35,133 bases of DNA from Candidatus Poribacteria bacterium (GCA_026702755.1 JAPPBX010000094.1:1-35133), one strand, 5' to 3'; numbered from the stretch's first letter, positions 25,757 to 34,284 are shown. The notes: generated from the letters alone by a model not told the origin. Made by a program: numbers and translations.

Positions 25757-26938
25757 CTAAGCGTAAGCGTGATACTGTGTTGTATTTTCACACCATCTCT
25801 GAAGTTCTTCAGCCCACCGTGCCTGAATCTTATCGAATGACTCTCCATCTAACAAGGCATTTCGGAGCCAGCTGTTCCCTGCTAACCTATCAAAGTGCGT
25901 AGGGCGGAACGCAAATTGACCTCTGTATTCAGTGACTAAAGTGGATAACATGTGAATGGCTGTTTCTACCGGACGAAAACGTTCTCTATCGGTAATGTGA
26001 ATCGCAACACCGTGACATGTCTGTTTCATAAACTTCGTATTTTCGGCGGCTGGTGCAGGTGTAAAAACAACAGGGCGGAACAGTACACCCGGTAGACTTA
26101 ATGCATTTAGAGTGTCAGGCCACCTTTCCCCGTTGCACCAAGGCGCGCCGATATATTCAAAGGGCTTCGTCGTTCCGCGTCCCTCACTCATGTTTGTTCC
26201 TTCAAACAGGCACAAACCCGGATAGAGCGTTGCTGTTGTGAGCGTTGGCATATTGGGCGATGGTGGTACCCACGGCAAACCGGTCTCATCGTACCACATT
26301 CCGCGTCGGTATTTGTCCATCCATGCGACTTTTAATCGGCACGATGGCACGCGTTCCGCCTTCAGAAGCATCGCCAATTCACCGATTGTCAGTCCGTAAC
26401 GAATCGGGATTTTATGGATACCGACGAACGATTCAAAACCGCTTTTCAACAGGGGTCCCTCTACAGCAGTACCCGTGATTGGATTGGGACGATCGGCAAC
26501 AATGAACTCAATTCCGCAGTCATTCGCCGCTTCCATCGCATACAACAAGGTCGAAATATAGGTATAATAACGCGCACCAACATCCTGCATATCGTAGACG
26601 AGTAGATCAATGCCTTCAAGTTGGTCCGCTGTTGGACGCATTGATTGTCCGTATAGACTGAAAACCGGTACGTTTATATTTCCATTAGGCGTGTCAACGC
26701 TATTGATGGCGATACCGTCTTGGACAGCACCCCAGAGTCCGTGCTCTGGCGAAAAAATAGCGGAGAGTTGGCACTCCGAAATTTCTGAGAAAAGTCGGTA
26801 ATTGCTCTGTAAGTTGTCGTCAACGCCTGTATGATTCGTAATCAGTCCAATTGATTTCCCTCGAATCCAGTCGAGTTCCTTTGTGAGCAGGACTGTCACG
26901 CCTAATTCCGTTTTTTGCGAGTTTGTTGTGGAAGACAT
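25757..26938 (-). CDS. namZ: Exo-beta-N-acetylmuramidase NamZ (DUF1343)
   Basis: NamZ-type enzymes remove MurNAc from the non-reducing end of peptidoglycan fragments. Signature stretches are GLITNHTGVD (31-40), FSPEHGLWG (62-70), YDMQDVGARYYTY (115-127), DRPNPITG and the FEGTNMSEGRGTTKPFEYIG segment. The length (393 residues) is that of the core family. Bacillus subtilis NamZ is exported, but this one has no signal peptide, so it would act on imported fragments in the cytoplasm unless the start is wrong. It lies between a serine hydrolase gene (55 bases upstream) and anmK (74 bases downstream), a coherent salvage set. Confidence 0.93.
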   Translation of the reverse strand: MSSTTNSQKTELGVTVLLTKELDWIRGKSIGLITNHTGVDDNLQSNYRLFSEISECQLSAIFSPEHGLWGAVQDGIAINSVDTPNGNINVPVFSLYGQSMRPTADQLEGIDLLVYDMQDVGARYYTYISTLLYAMEAANDCGIEFIVADRPNPITGTAVEGPLLKSGFESFVGIHKIPIRYGLTIGELAMLLKAERVPSCRLKVAWMDKYRRGMWYDETGLPWVPPSPNMPTLTTATLYPGLCLFEGTNMSEGRGTTKPFEYIGAPWCNGERWPDTLNALSLPGVLFRPVVFTPAPAAENTKFMKQTCHGVAIHITDRERFRPVETAIHMLSTLVTEYRGQFAFRPTHFDRLAGNSWLRNALLDGESFDKIQARWAEELQRWCENTTQYHAYA

Positions 26939-26993
26939 AAGAGGTCTGGTGTTATGAAGGTTTTATATGACGTTGGGAAATTGAACGCTGCTG

Positions 26994-28025
26994 TTAGGTG
27001 AATAGAATATCATGAAACATCTTCCGAAATTCAATAATACCGCGCCGATCAGCATCGGGATGCACTCGATTCGTTAAGAGGATCGCCGCCAGTTTTCTTT
27101 TTAGACATATCCGTATTGAAGTGCCGGTGAACCCTGTATGGTAGAGGCACCCATCGTCTGCCACAGCCCAGCCGATGCAGCGGCGTTCGCCTTCTGCTGA
27201 GGCGACTTGTTGCATCTTTCGGAAACTCTCCGGACGTAATAGTTCACCTCCGTTGTTCATTAACGTCCTACAAAATTTGCCCAGGTCTCTTGACGTAGAG
27301 AAGAGTCCTGCATTACCGGAGATGCCGCCGAGGAAGTGTGCGTTTTCATCGTGAACCTGTCCGATGATGACTCCTTCACGCCAGTCATAGCGTTCATAGT
27401 TTACCATACGGCGTTCAAAGCTGTTAGAATCCTCGGTGGCTGCGCAGTACTCACGCCACGCTTGTGGTGGATTGAACCGCGTCCATTCCATACCGAGTGG
27501 CGCGAATATCCGTTCTTTCGCCAATTCATCTAACGATTGTCCGGTTACGCTTTCAAGGAGTGCCCCTAACACGATATACCCCAAGCAACTATATACGGCT
27601 TTCTCGCCCGGTTGAGATTCCAACGGTATCCCTCCAAGGTAGGAGATTACATCCTCGCGTGATGGTGCGCGTAGATAGACAGGTAGCCATGCGGGGAGTC
27701 CTGAGGTGTGCGTTAGCAGATGGTGAAGCGTTACATCTGTTTGTCTGAAATCCGGTAAATACTTCTCCGCAGGTGTGTTGAGACAAATTTTATTCTTCTC
27801 AACTAACTGCATGCACAGCGTTCCGACGACAATGGGTTTCGTCAGCGATGCTAAATCGAAGAGCGTCGTCTGGAACATGGGGAGCCGTTTCGGTTTTACA
27901 GATCGAGACCCGAACGCTTCATGATAGAGCACCTTTTTATCCGTAAGAACATAGGCGACGGCACCCGGAAACACCTTTTCCGTGATACTGTTCTCCATGA
28001 GGGTTGAAATTGTGTTTTTTAGCAA
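26994..28025 (-). CDS. Serine hydrolase of the beta-lactamase/S12 family
   Basis: The catalytic SxxK is S60-L-T-K63 in DLASLTKP. The second motif is Tyr145 in AVYSCLGY, and the third is HTG in LYHTGFTG. Relatives include class C beta-lactamases, D-Ala-D-Ala peptidases and esterases. In Bacillus subtilis a member of this fold, from memory YbbE/AmiE, lies beside nagZ and namZ in the muropeptide salvage cluster, so a role in trimming peptide from muropeptides is plausible here. No signal peptide is seen, which speaks against antibiotic resistance. The frame starts at TTG 28025 with AGGA upstream; ATG 27998 (MENSITEKVFPGAV) is an equally reasonable start. It is the first gene of the leftward cluster. 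Confidence 0.85.
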   Translation of the reverse strand: MLKNTISTLMENSITEKVFPGAVAYVLTDKKVLYHEAFGSRSVKPKRLPMFQTTLFDLASLTKPIVVGTLCMQLVEKNKICLNTPAEKYLPDFRQTDVTLHHLLTHTSGLPAWLPVYLRAPSREDVISYLGGIPLESQPGEKAVYSCLGYIVLGALLESVTGQSLDELAKERIFAPLGMEWTRFNPPQAWREYCAATEDSNSFERRMVNYERYDWREGVIIGQVHDENAHFLGGISGNAGLFSTSRDLGKFCRTLMNNGGELLRPESFRKMQQVASAEGERRCIGWAVADDGCLYHTGFTGTSIRICLKRKLAAILLTNRVHPDADRRGIIEFRKMFHDILFT

Positions 28026-28121
28026 TTGGATTTTCCTGCGTCAATCCAGTTTCTTATTAAGAGAAGCGTCTCTTGGACAATTAAATTGTTATAGGAACGG
28101 AAGGAGACATAAACCCGCTTT

Positions 28122-28150
28122 TTGTTTGACGGGTGGGCTACTTGTATGAT
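28122..28150 (+). promoter_or_regulatory. Candidate promoter for the cupin-pgi pair
   Basis: TTGTTT (28122-28127), a 17-base spacer and TATGAT (28145-28150) lie in the 190-base divergent region between the leftward salvage genes and the rightward cupin gene. The -10 is good and the -35 weak. Confidence 0.3.
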
Positions 28151-28215
28151 ACACTATCTGTTATATTTTTGTCAGTATTTTTCATCAATATATACCGAAA
28201 TTCGGAGAATATACC

Positions 28216-28581
28216 ATGCAATCATCCGTAAAAGAACTTCAAGAGATAATAACAACCGAGAAGCCTTGGGGTGGCTTCATACAGTATGTGCTCAACCAAC
28301 CTGTCACTGTCAAAATTTTAGAAATTCGAGCAGGTGAGCAGGTGAGTTATCAGTATCACCACCACCGGAGTGAACTGTGGATTCCACTGGATGAGGGTGC
28401 CTGCTTAAAACTTGATGGTGCGATTCAGCGTCCAGAACGCATGGAACCTGTGTTTATTCCACGGGGGGCAAAACATCAACTCATCGGCGAATCTAAAGAT
28501 TACCGGATACTCGAAATTTCGTTTGGGCAGTTTGATGAAGAGGATATCGTTCGCCTTTCAGACAAGTATGGAAGAGCTTAA
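28216..28581 (+). CDS. Cupin, mannose-6-phosphate isomerase type II-like
   Basis: This 121-residue single-domain cupin matches the C-terminal isomerase domain of type II phosphomannose isomerase/GDP-mannose pyrophosphorylase proteins. It has KPWGGFIQYV at the start, VSYQYHHHRSELWIPL with the metal-binding histidines, VFIPRGAKHQL, and FDEEDIVRLSDKYGR at the end. It would interconvert mannose- and fructose-6-phosphate, or bind a sugar phosphate. The guanylyltransferase half is absent, so it is a stand-alone domain. GGAG lies eight bases before the ATG. The pgi gene begins 14 bases after its stop, so both act on fructose-6-phosphate in one operon. High confidence in fold; enzyme activity likely but not shown. 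Confidence 0.87.
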   Translation: MQSSVKELQEIITTEKPWGGFIQYVLNQPVTVKILEIRAGEQVSYQYHHHRSELWIPLDEGACLKLDGAIQRPERMEPVFIPRGAKHQLIGESKDYRILEISFGQFDEEDIVRLSDKYGRA

Positions 28582-28595
28582 GAAAAGGGAGATTT

Positions 28596-29999
28596 TTGTT
28601 GGACAGAGAACTGCGTTTTTCGGTTGATGATGGGGTGGACCTGTTTCCGCAAGCGGTGCAGGAGAAGGTTGATGCCGTTCTGCAGAAGGTTCAACTCTTG
28701 TTCCAGGAAGAAACATCAGCATCGCTCGCTGAGTTGGAAGGTGAACTGCGGGCGTGGACCCGGAGTCATTTCCAAGCCGAGGATATTGCTCAAGTTTCGG
28801 CGTTAGCTGCGCGTGCTCGTGAAGATTTCTCGGTGCTTCTCATCATCGGTGTCGGTGGGTCCGACCTAAGTGCTCGCGTCTTCCACGATTCTTTCAACCA
28901 TCCGTATCATAACTTGCTGTCGGTTGAAGAACGCGGCGGTGCTCCCGAAGTCTATTTCACAGGCGATACCTTTGATTCACGCAAGCTTGTCGGCTTACTT
29001 GAGATGCTGAAATCGCGGAAACTTCTTCATAAGACGCTCTTCAATGTCATTAGCAAATCCGGCACGACGACCGAAACCATGGCGACGCTGATGATTATCC
29101 GTGATGCGCTTGATGATGTCAATTGGCAGCAACGCGTCCTCGCTACTACCGGATTGACCTCCGACAGTGTCCTGTTCCGAATGCATGAACAATCTCCTTT
29201 CTATGGTGGAACGCTACTTCCTGTTCCGGATGGTGTCGGTGGACGATTCTCTGCCTTCTCCTCGGTTGGTTTATTCTTTCTCGCTATGACGGCAGGAAAA
29301 GGCGAAACCCCGGAGACTCGAATCCGAGCTGCAATAGGAGGTGTACAGCAGGCACATGACAACTTCGACCTTCCTTGTGAACATCAGGCTAACATCGCCT
29401 ATCAATTGGCACGATGGATTCATCTCGCTGAAGAAGTTGACAGAAAAGGGAATATTGTTTTTTACAACTACGCCGACAATAGTTCCCTCGGTGAATGGTT
29501 TGTTCAACTTTACACAGAATCTATTCAGGAGCGCGGCGGCGGTGCAAATGTCATAAACGCGAAGGGACCGACGAGTAATCACTCAATCCTCAACGGTATC
29601 ATTGCCGGTCCCAGGGACAAGGTTATCCTATTTATCCATTGGGAGGAACTTGGTCCCGATTTGGTCCTCCCCATAGATGCTGGAATGGACAGCAACTTGA
29701 TCGAGCTTGAAGGGCTATCCATGACGCAGATGCAAACTGCCTCCTATCGTGGGACTGCCTTGGATTTTAGTGAGAACGGCGTGTCCAATGCAACGCTAAC
29801 TTTACCGAAACGTGATATCCGGTCTGTCTGTCAATTGATGCGTATCTTGATGGACACCATTGCCGTGAAAGGCAGGCTCCAAGGGTTGCATCTTGACAAC
29901 GATAGTGGAAATGAGTTAACATACCTACAGGAGGGTGTTGAAGGCTATAAACGGAATTTTCGATCTTTTGCTTTGACCCCAAATGTGGACAACGAGTAG
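28596..29999 (+). CDS. pgi: Glucose-6-phosphate isomerase
   Basis: Pgi interconverts glucose-6-phosphate and fructose-6-phosphate in the cytoplasm. The double SIS fold is shown by IGVGGSDLS (about 84-92), VISKSGTTTET (151-161), PVPDGVGGRFSAFSSVGLF, the catalytic-Glu region WFVQLYTESIQERGGG, and NAKGPTSNHSILNG. At 467 residues it fits the shorter bacterial form. It has two successive TTG codons as possible starts (28596 and 28599) with AGGGAG upstream; no ATG is available nearby. A TTG start and the 14-base gap suggest coupling with the cupin gene. Confidence in function is high. Confidence 0.92.
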   Translation: MLDRELRFSVDDGVDLFPQAVQEKVDAVLQKVQLLFQEETSASLAELEGELRAWTRSHFQAEDIAQVSALAARAREDFSVLLIIGVGGSDLSARVFHDSFNHPYHNLLSVEERGGAPEVYFTGDTFDSRKLVGLLEMLKSRKLLHKTLFNVISKSGTTTETMATLMIIRDALDDVNWQQRVLATTGLTSDSVLFRMHEQSPFYGGTLLPVPDGVGGRFSAFSSVGLFFLAMTAGKGETPETRIRAAIGGVQQAHDNFDLPCEHQANIAYQLARWIHLAEEVDRKGNIVFYNYADNSSLGEWFVQLYTESIQERGGGANVINAKGPTSNHSILNGIIAGPRDKVILFIHWEELGPDLVLPIDAGMDSNLIELEGLSMTQMQTASYRGTALDFSENGVSNATLTLPKRDIRSVCQLMRILMDTIAVKGRLQGLHLDNDSGNELTYLQEGVEGYKRNFRSFALTPNVDNE

Positions 30000-30076
30000 G
30001 TGATTGAGATGTAATCCCTTCTTGTGTATGCGTTTCCAGAATTTAAAAGCGTAAATACTTTGCAGGCTGTACCAAA

Positions 30077-32164
30077 ATGAGGAATAAACTCTCTGCCTTA
30101 AAGTTTCATGATAAAATATTTATCGCTTACGGCTTCGTCTTCCTTGTGATGTTTGGCGTTGTCTTTGGCAGCACCAGTTTCCTAACTCGGCTCGCCTTTA
30201 AAAGAGAGGTTGATGCTTATATTGAGAAGCTTGAAGCCCAGATTTCAAACGATTATCAGGGTTTTCTTAACGAAATTCAGAAGCAGGTTCACGCGATAGC
30301 CTCGGACGTGAGGTTACACGACATTATAGAAAGGGGGGTGGAGTCGTCGTACCTTTATCTATCGGGACAGCAGTTTGATCTTTTAGAGTATGGTACTGCA
30401 GATGGAAAGCTGCTGTATCCGGACACGAGAGTGGGGAGAAGGACGGAGGTGTACACCTCCTCGGAAGACCAGGAAAGACATATACAACTCAGGCGTATTC
30501 CTGGGCAGAGCGATTTAGGACTACAGTATGTGGTTCAAGTAACAGAAGCGGGTGAGTGGGGATTTGTAAGAGGCGGCTACCTCCTACAGGACTGGTTGGA
30601 GAAGAAAGAAACGAGCATCATCCAGTCAGATGAGCATCCAATCTTTCTTGTTGGGAAACCGCAAATGTCAGACGCAGCGTCCTTCAACATCGAATCGAAT
30701 GCGACACCAACGGATTGGCTTCCATTGAACAATGCCTCGCGATATGCCCGCCGCTCATTTCAGTCGCTTCCGAGTTCACAGGGACAAGGAAAAATTTCCT
30801 TACAAGGGACAGAAGAAACAGATGGGCGCTCTTTTACGGCTTTTCGGATAACCCCGTTCAACTCACCTTTCGCAACGACGCGTGAAATGCCGCCTGTTGA
30901 GTTGTTCGTCGCGTATTCACATGAGCGTCAGATGAAATGGCAGCAGCAACTTACGCTCACACTGCTTTTGAGCGGTATTGGTGGGTTGGTGTTGGTTTAT
31001 CTGATTAGTTATATCATCAGTCGTCGGATTACGCGTCCTATTGCTGTTCTCCGTGAAGGAGTTGGGCACATTGCTGCAGGTGATCTCGATCATCGCGTTA
31101 AGATCCAATCACGAAATGAGGTGGGTCAGCTCGCCGAAGGGTTCAACCAGATGGCGCGAGACTTGAAGCAGGGTCTGGAGGAGCGTATGGCAGCGGAGCG
31201 TGCGGCAACATGGCGGGATGTCGCGCGACAGGTGGCACACGAAATCAAAAATCCGCTCTTTCCAATTCGGCTTTCCGTTGAAAATTTACAGCAAGCGAAA
31301 TCAAACCCTGAAGTTTTTGAGCAAATATTTAGTGAATGTACGAACACCGTTATTGAAGAGGTGGATCGGATTGGAAAGTTAATAGATGAATTCCATCAAT
31401 TCGCGCGGATGCCGAAGCCACAGAAAAAGCTGAGCCAACTGAATAACATTGTGAGATATGTGTTGGCGTTATACACCGGTAGGCAGATACCAGATCTGAA
31501 GCAGGAAGCTGATGTTGCAATGGCAATTTCGGAGGACGGAAACCCGGAACTACTGGATTCTTCTGAGAAGTCTTGGCTTGAAAATATCTCCAAGATTAAG
31601 GTTGAAACCGAGTTGGATACACTTCCGAAACTCTTTATTGACCCGGAACAGGTCGCGCGGGCACTCGGAAATCTGCTAAAGAATGCGATTGAAGCCATGC
31701 CGGAGGGTGGAATGCTTAACGTCAAAACCTCTTTTACGCTGAGCACATCGCAAGAAGATTCAAACGGGAGACCGAGGGAACTGGAGGACAGCGAAAACGT
31801 GAGAGACGAAGAGAATGTAGACATAGATGTTCCTGGCACCGTTACGGTTGAAATTGAAGATACTGGCTGCGGCATGTCCAACGAAACTATGGCTAATATC
31901 TTTGTGCCTTATTACACCACAAAATCAGAAGTGAATGGGACGGGTCTCGGTATGCCGATTGTCGGAAGAATTGTTGCAGAGCACGGTGCCAAAATAGATT
32001 TTCAGAGTGAACAGGGTGTAGGGACAACGGTTCGCGTCCATTTTCCGTGCAACCAAGGTGTTGATTCCGAAGAATTAGCCTCGGAAATTGAGGAATTGAT
32101 GCCGCTTCAAAGTTTCGTTCCGGAACTGGAGACGATAGATCAGAGGACAGACGCAGAAAATTAA
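30077..32164 (+). CDS. Membrane sensor histidine kinase, NtrY/AtoS-like
   Basis: This 695-residue kinase has a first membrane segment at about 13-35, a large periplasmic sensor region (about 36-288), and a second segment at about 292-315. A HAMP domain (about 316-368) follows, then HisKA with phospho-acceptor His388 in RQVAHEIKNPLFPIRLSVEN. The ATPase domain has the N-box LLKNAIEAMPEGG (N536), DTGCGM, and TTKSEVNGTGLGMPIVGRIV. The HEIKNPL style is typical of NtrY-like kinases paired with sigma-54 regulators, and such a regulator starts 41 bases downstream. Oddities: an acidic insert of about 30 residues lies between the N and G1 boxes, and a perfect 16-base palindrome (30445-30460) lies in the sensor domain. 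The ligand is unknown. Confidence 0.93.
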   Translation: MRNKLSALKFHDKIFIAYGFVFLVMFGVVFGSTSFLTRLAFKREVDAYIEKLEAQISNDYQGFLNEIQKQVHAIASDVRLHDIIERGVESSYLYLSGQQFDLLEYGTADGKLLYPDTRVGRRTEVYTSSEDQERHIQLRRIPGQSDLGLQYVVQVTEAGEWGFVRGGYLLQDWLEKKETSIIQSDEHPIFLVGKPQMSDAASFNIESNATPTDWLPLNNASRYARRSFQSLPSSQGQGKISLQGTEETDGRSFTAFRITPFNSPFATTREMPPVELFVAYSHERQMKWQQQLTLTLLLSGIGGLVLVYLISYIISRRITRPIAVLREGVGHIAAGDLDHRVKIQSRNEVGQLAEGFNQMARDLKQGLEERMAAERAATWRDVARQVAHEIKNPLFPIRLSVENLQQAKSNPEVFEQIFSECTNTVIEEVDRIGKLIDEFHQFARMPKPQKKLSQLNNIVRYVLALYTGRQIPDLKQEADVAMAISEDGNPELLDSSEKSWLENISKIKVETELDTLPKLFIDPEQVARALGNLLKNAIEAMPEGGMLNVKTSFTLSTSQEDSNGRPRELEDSENVRDEENVDIDVPGTVTVEIEDTGCGMSNETMANIFVPYYTTKSEVNGTGLGMPIVGRIVAEHGAKIDFQSEQGVGTTVRVHFPCNQGVDSEELASEIEELMPLQSFVPELETIDQRTDAEN
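30445..30460. repeat. Perfect 16-base palindrome inside the kinase gene
   Basis: GGAGGTGTACACCTCC is its own reverse complement. It is read in frame within the periplasmic sensor region (around RRTEVYTSSED). Its GAGGT/ACCTC halves match the core of the gyrA element and of the hairpin at 33635-33649. Confidence 0.7.
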
Positions 32165-32205
32165 AACTATCTGTTTTTTAAACACTTTGCCTTAGGACAA
32201 AAGAG

Positions 32206-33633
32206 ATGGAAACTATTCTGATTGTAGATGACGAAAAAAATATACTCAAGATGTTGTCGCAAGGACTCAAGATGCGAGGGTATCAAGCCCTAACGGCTGC
32301 AAATGGTGAGGAAGCATTGCAACAGTGTACGAAGTCCGATGTGGATCTTGTGTTATTGGATATCCGTATGGAAGATGGAATGGATGGTGTTCAGACGCTT
32401 GTAAAACTTCGTGAACGTCATCCAGAGTTAAACGTTGTGATGATGTCCGCACAACAGGATATCGAGATTGCTGTTAAGACAATGGAACTCGGTGCGAAAC
32501 GGTATATCACAAAACCGACTACTATCGATAAGATCCTCTCCAACGTTCAGCCGTTTTTGGAAATATCGCGGTTATCGCAAGAAAATGAGATCCTAAAGTC
32601 GCAGATTGCACCGACCGATGAGATGGTGGGTGAGAGTGCTGTTATTTCGCACCTTCGCTCACAAATTGAACGGGTTGCGGGAAGCAAACTCGGTGTCTTA
32701 GTTTCTGGTGAGAATGGGACTGGCAAACAACTGGTTGCCAATGCCGTTCATCGGCAGAGCAGGCGTGGCACGAAAACCTTTATTCCACTCAATTGTGCCG
32801 CCTTACCCGATGAACTCATAGAGAGTGAACTCTTTGGACATGAACGCGGGGCGTTCACTGGTGCGGATTCTCGAAGACAGGGTCGTTTTGAACTTGCGGA
32901 CGGTGGTACCATCTTTCTCGATGAGATTGGGGATATGAGTTTAAAGGCGCAAGCGAAGGTCCTCCGCGTCATTGAAACTGGTGAAGTCGAGCGTCTCGGT
33001 GGCAATCAGATTCGGACGGTAGATGTACGCATTATCGCAGCAACAAACAAGCATCTTCCCGAAGAAATTGAAAAGGGACGATTCCGACGGGATCTTTTCT
33101 ATCGACTCAATGTTGTGCCGATTACGGTGCCGCCGCTTCGGGAACGGATGGAAGATGTTCCGCTGTTAGTCCAATACTTTGCTGAGCGTTTACAATTGAA
33201 TATGGCATCTACCCCAAAAGTTATTGACCCAGGTGCTTACGCTGTGTTTCAAGGTTACAGTTGGCCCGGGAACATCAGGGAGTTGAAAAACATCGTTGAA
33301 CGGCTCCTGATTATGGTAAACCGAGACGTTGTGATGGCACCCGATGTCGTCGAAGCGTTATCGCTGGTTTCTCAACCTTCTTTATCAAACAACGCTTCGG
33401 GGGTCGTTCTGGATCCGAGTGTCTTACAGTCCACTTTGGGTACATCGCTCTATAAACCGGGGACAGCACTGAGTCAGATGATGGATTCTGCGGAGGCGGA
33501 GTGCATCCTTGCAGCACTGGAAGAAAATAAGTGGAATATCCGGCGGACGGCAGAAGCGTTAGAGGTTGAACGCAGCAACTTGTACAAAAAAATGAACAAG
33601 TATGGTATTTCTCGTCCGAGTTCTGGCAATTAA
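32206..33633 (+). CDS. Sigma-54-dependent response regulator, NtrC family
   Basis: This 475-residue regulator has three standard parts. The receiver domain (about 1-120) has phospho-acceptor Asp52 in LVLLDIRM. The AAA+ domain has Walker A GENGTGK (168-174), the sigma-54 contact loop GAFTGA (215-220), Walker B GGTIFLDEIGDM and an arginine-finger region RRDLFYRLNVVPI. A Fis-type helix-turn-helix ends it (ALEENKWNIRRTAEALEVER, then NLYKKMNKYGI). It would drive sigma-54 promoters when phosphorylated by the kinase 41 bases upstream. The genes after it encode a pseudopilin and a prepilin peptidase. I searched those gaps by eye for a TGGC-N7-TTGC promoter and saw none. Confidence 0.95.
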   Translation: METILIVDDEKNILKMLSQGLKMRGYQALTAANGEEALQQCTKSDVDLVLLDIRMEDGMDGVQTLVKLRERHPELNVVMMSAQQDIEIAVKTMELGAKRYITKPTTIDKILSNVQPFLEISRLSQENEILKSQIAPTDEMVGESAVISHLRSQIERVAGSKLGVLVSGENGTGKQLVANAVHRQSRRGTKTFIPLNCAALPDELIESELFGHERGAFTGADSRRQGRFELADGGTIFLDEIGDMSLKAQAKVLRVIETGEVERLGGNQIRTVDVRIIAATNKHLPEEIEKGRFRRDLFYRLNVVPITVPPLRERMEDVPLLVQYFAERLQLNMASTPKVIDPGAYAVFQGYSWPGNIRELKNIVERLLIMVNRDVVMAPDVVEALSLVSQPSLSNNASGVVLDPSVLQSTLGTSLYKPGTALSQMMDSAEAECILAALEENKWNIRRTAEALEVERSNLYKKMNKYGISRPSSGN

Positions 33634-33634
33634 A

Positions 33635-33649
33635 GAGGTGTGTAACCTC
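33635..33649 (+). terminator. Small hairpin just after the response regulator gene
   Basis: GAGGT (33635-33639) pairs with ACCTC (33645-33649) over GTGTA, starting one base after the stop codon. It shares its core with two palindromes inside genes, so it may be a repeat rather than a working terminator. Confidence 0.35.
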
Positions 33650-33684
33650 GGACTATCGTCCCTTACGGAGTATTTGGACTGACA

Positions 33685-34119
33685 ATGCTACGGAAAAACA
33701 TCAACGAAAACGGTGGGATGACTTGGCTTCAGCTGCTTATCCTTATTGTCATAGTAGTCGTGATTGGTGTACTCACTTTTCCACCTTGGTTGGAATATCG
33801 TAAAGTGGGTACGGCGGATGTAGATGTGGAAACGATTGCCGTTGCTATCAAGAAATACCACAGGCACACGGGCGAGTATCCAACACGTTTAAACGCGCTG
33901 ATAGCGGATCCGGGCGTTGAGGGATGGCGTGGCAGTTATCTGGAGTCTATCCCTGAGACACCCTGGGGCGGGAACTATGTCCTTCACCAGGACACCTATA
34001 AAGTAGGGATTGCGGAAAGTCACCCGCGCGTTCCCGAAAAATATCGAATCGGTGGTGTTGCAGAAATTAGCAGAGTCTACCATGCCGACGCGCACCTCGG
34101 TGAGAAGTATTGGTGGTAA
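33685..34119 (+). CDS. GspG-like pseudopilin lacking Glu5
   Basis: This 144-residue protein has a short leader, then GGMTWLQLLILIVIVVVIGVL, a prepilin-type segment with likely cleavage between Gly11 and Met12 by prepilin peptidase. The globular part (VAIKKYHRHTGEYPTRLNAL, then SYLESIPETPWGGNYVL) matches the major pseudopilin GspG of type II secretion (YPT.. and PWG.PY). Position +5 of the mature protein is Gln16 rather than the nearly invariant Glu, as is known in some minor pseudopilins. The matching processing enzyme is encoded 165 bases downstream. It may form part of a type II secretion or pilus-like machine whose other genes lie elsewhere. No strong ribosome site is seen. Confidence 0.82.
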   Translation: MLRKNINENGGMTWLQLLILIVIVVVIGVLTFPPWLEYRKVGTADVDVETIAVAIKKYHRHTGEYPTRLNALIADPGVEGWRGSYLESIPETPWGGNYVLHQDTYKVGIAESHPRVPEKYRIGGVAEISRVYHADAHLGEKYWW

Positions 34120-34236
34120 TTAGTTGTCGGCTATCGGCTTTCAGCCGTCGGCTGTCAGTTAAAAGATACGCTGTGGTAGGTATAACAAAGGCAACTGCCA
34201 CAAGAAGTTAACTGACTGCTGATTGCTGATGGCTAA
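34120..34236. repeat. TTAA-centred palindromic repeat (copy 5)
   Basis: The left arm runs TTAGTTGTCGGCTATCGG on to GTCAGTTAAAAG (34120-34165). The right arm is AAGTTAACTGACTGCTGATT on to GATGGCTAA (34205-34236). A spacer of about 39 bases separates the arms. It fills most of the 165-base gap between the pseudopilin and the prepilin peptidase. It is the clearest intergenic copy of the family. Confidence 0.75.
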
Positions 34237-34284
34237 TTTGTAGAAAACATTGCTGACAACTGGAGACTAACAACGATAAAAAAT

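Noticed and set aside
26994-28025. Antibiotic-resistance beta-lactamase
   Set aside because: Only the general S12 motifs are present, there is no export signal, and the neighbours are cell-wall salvage genes.
33634-34284. Sigma-54 promoter before the pseudopilin or prepilin peptidase
   Set aside because: No site with the needed GG and GC spacing could be found by eye in either gap.
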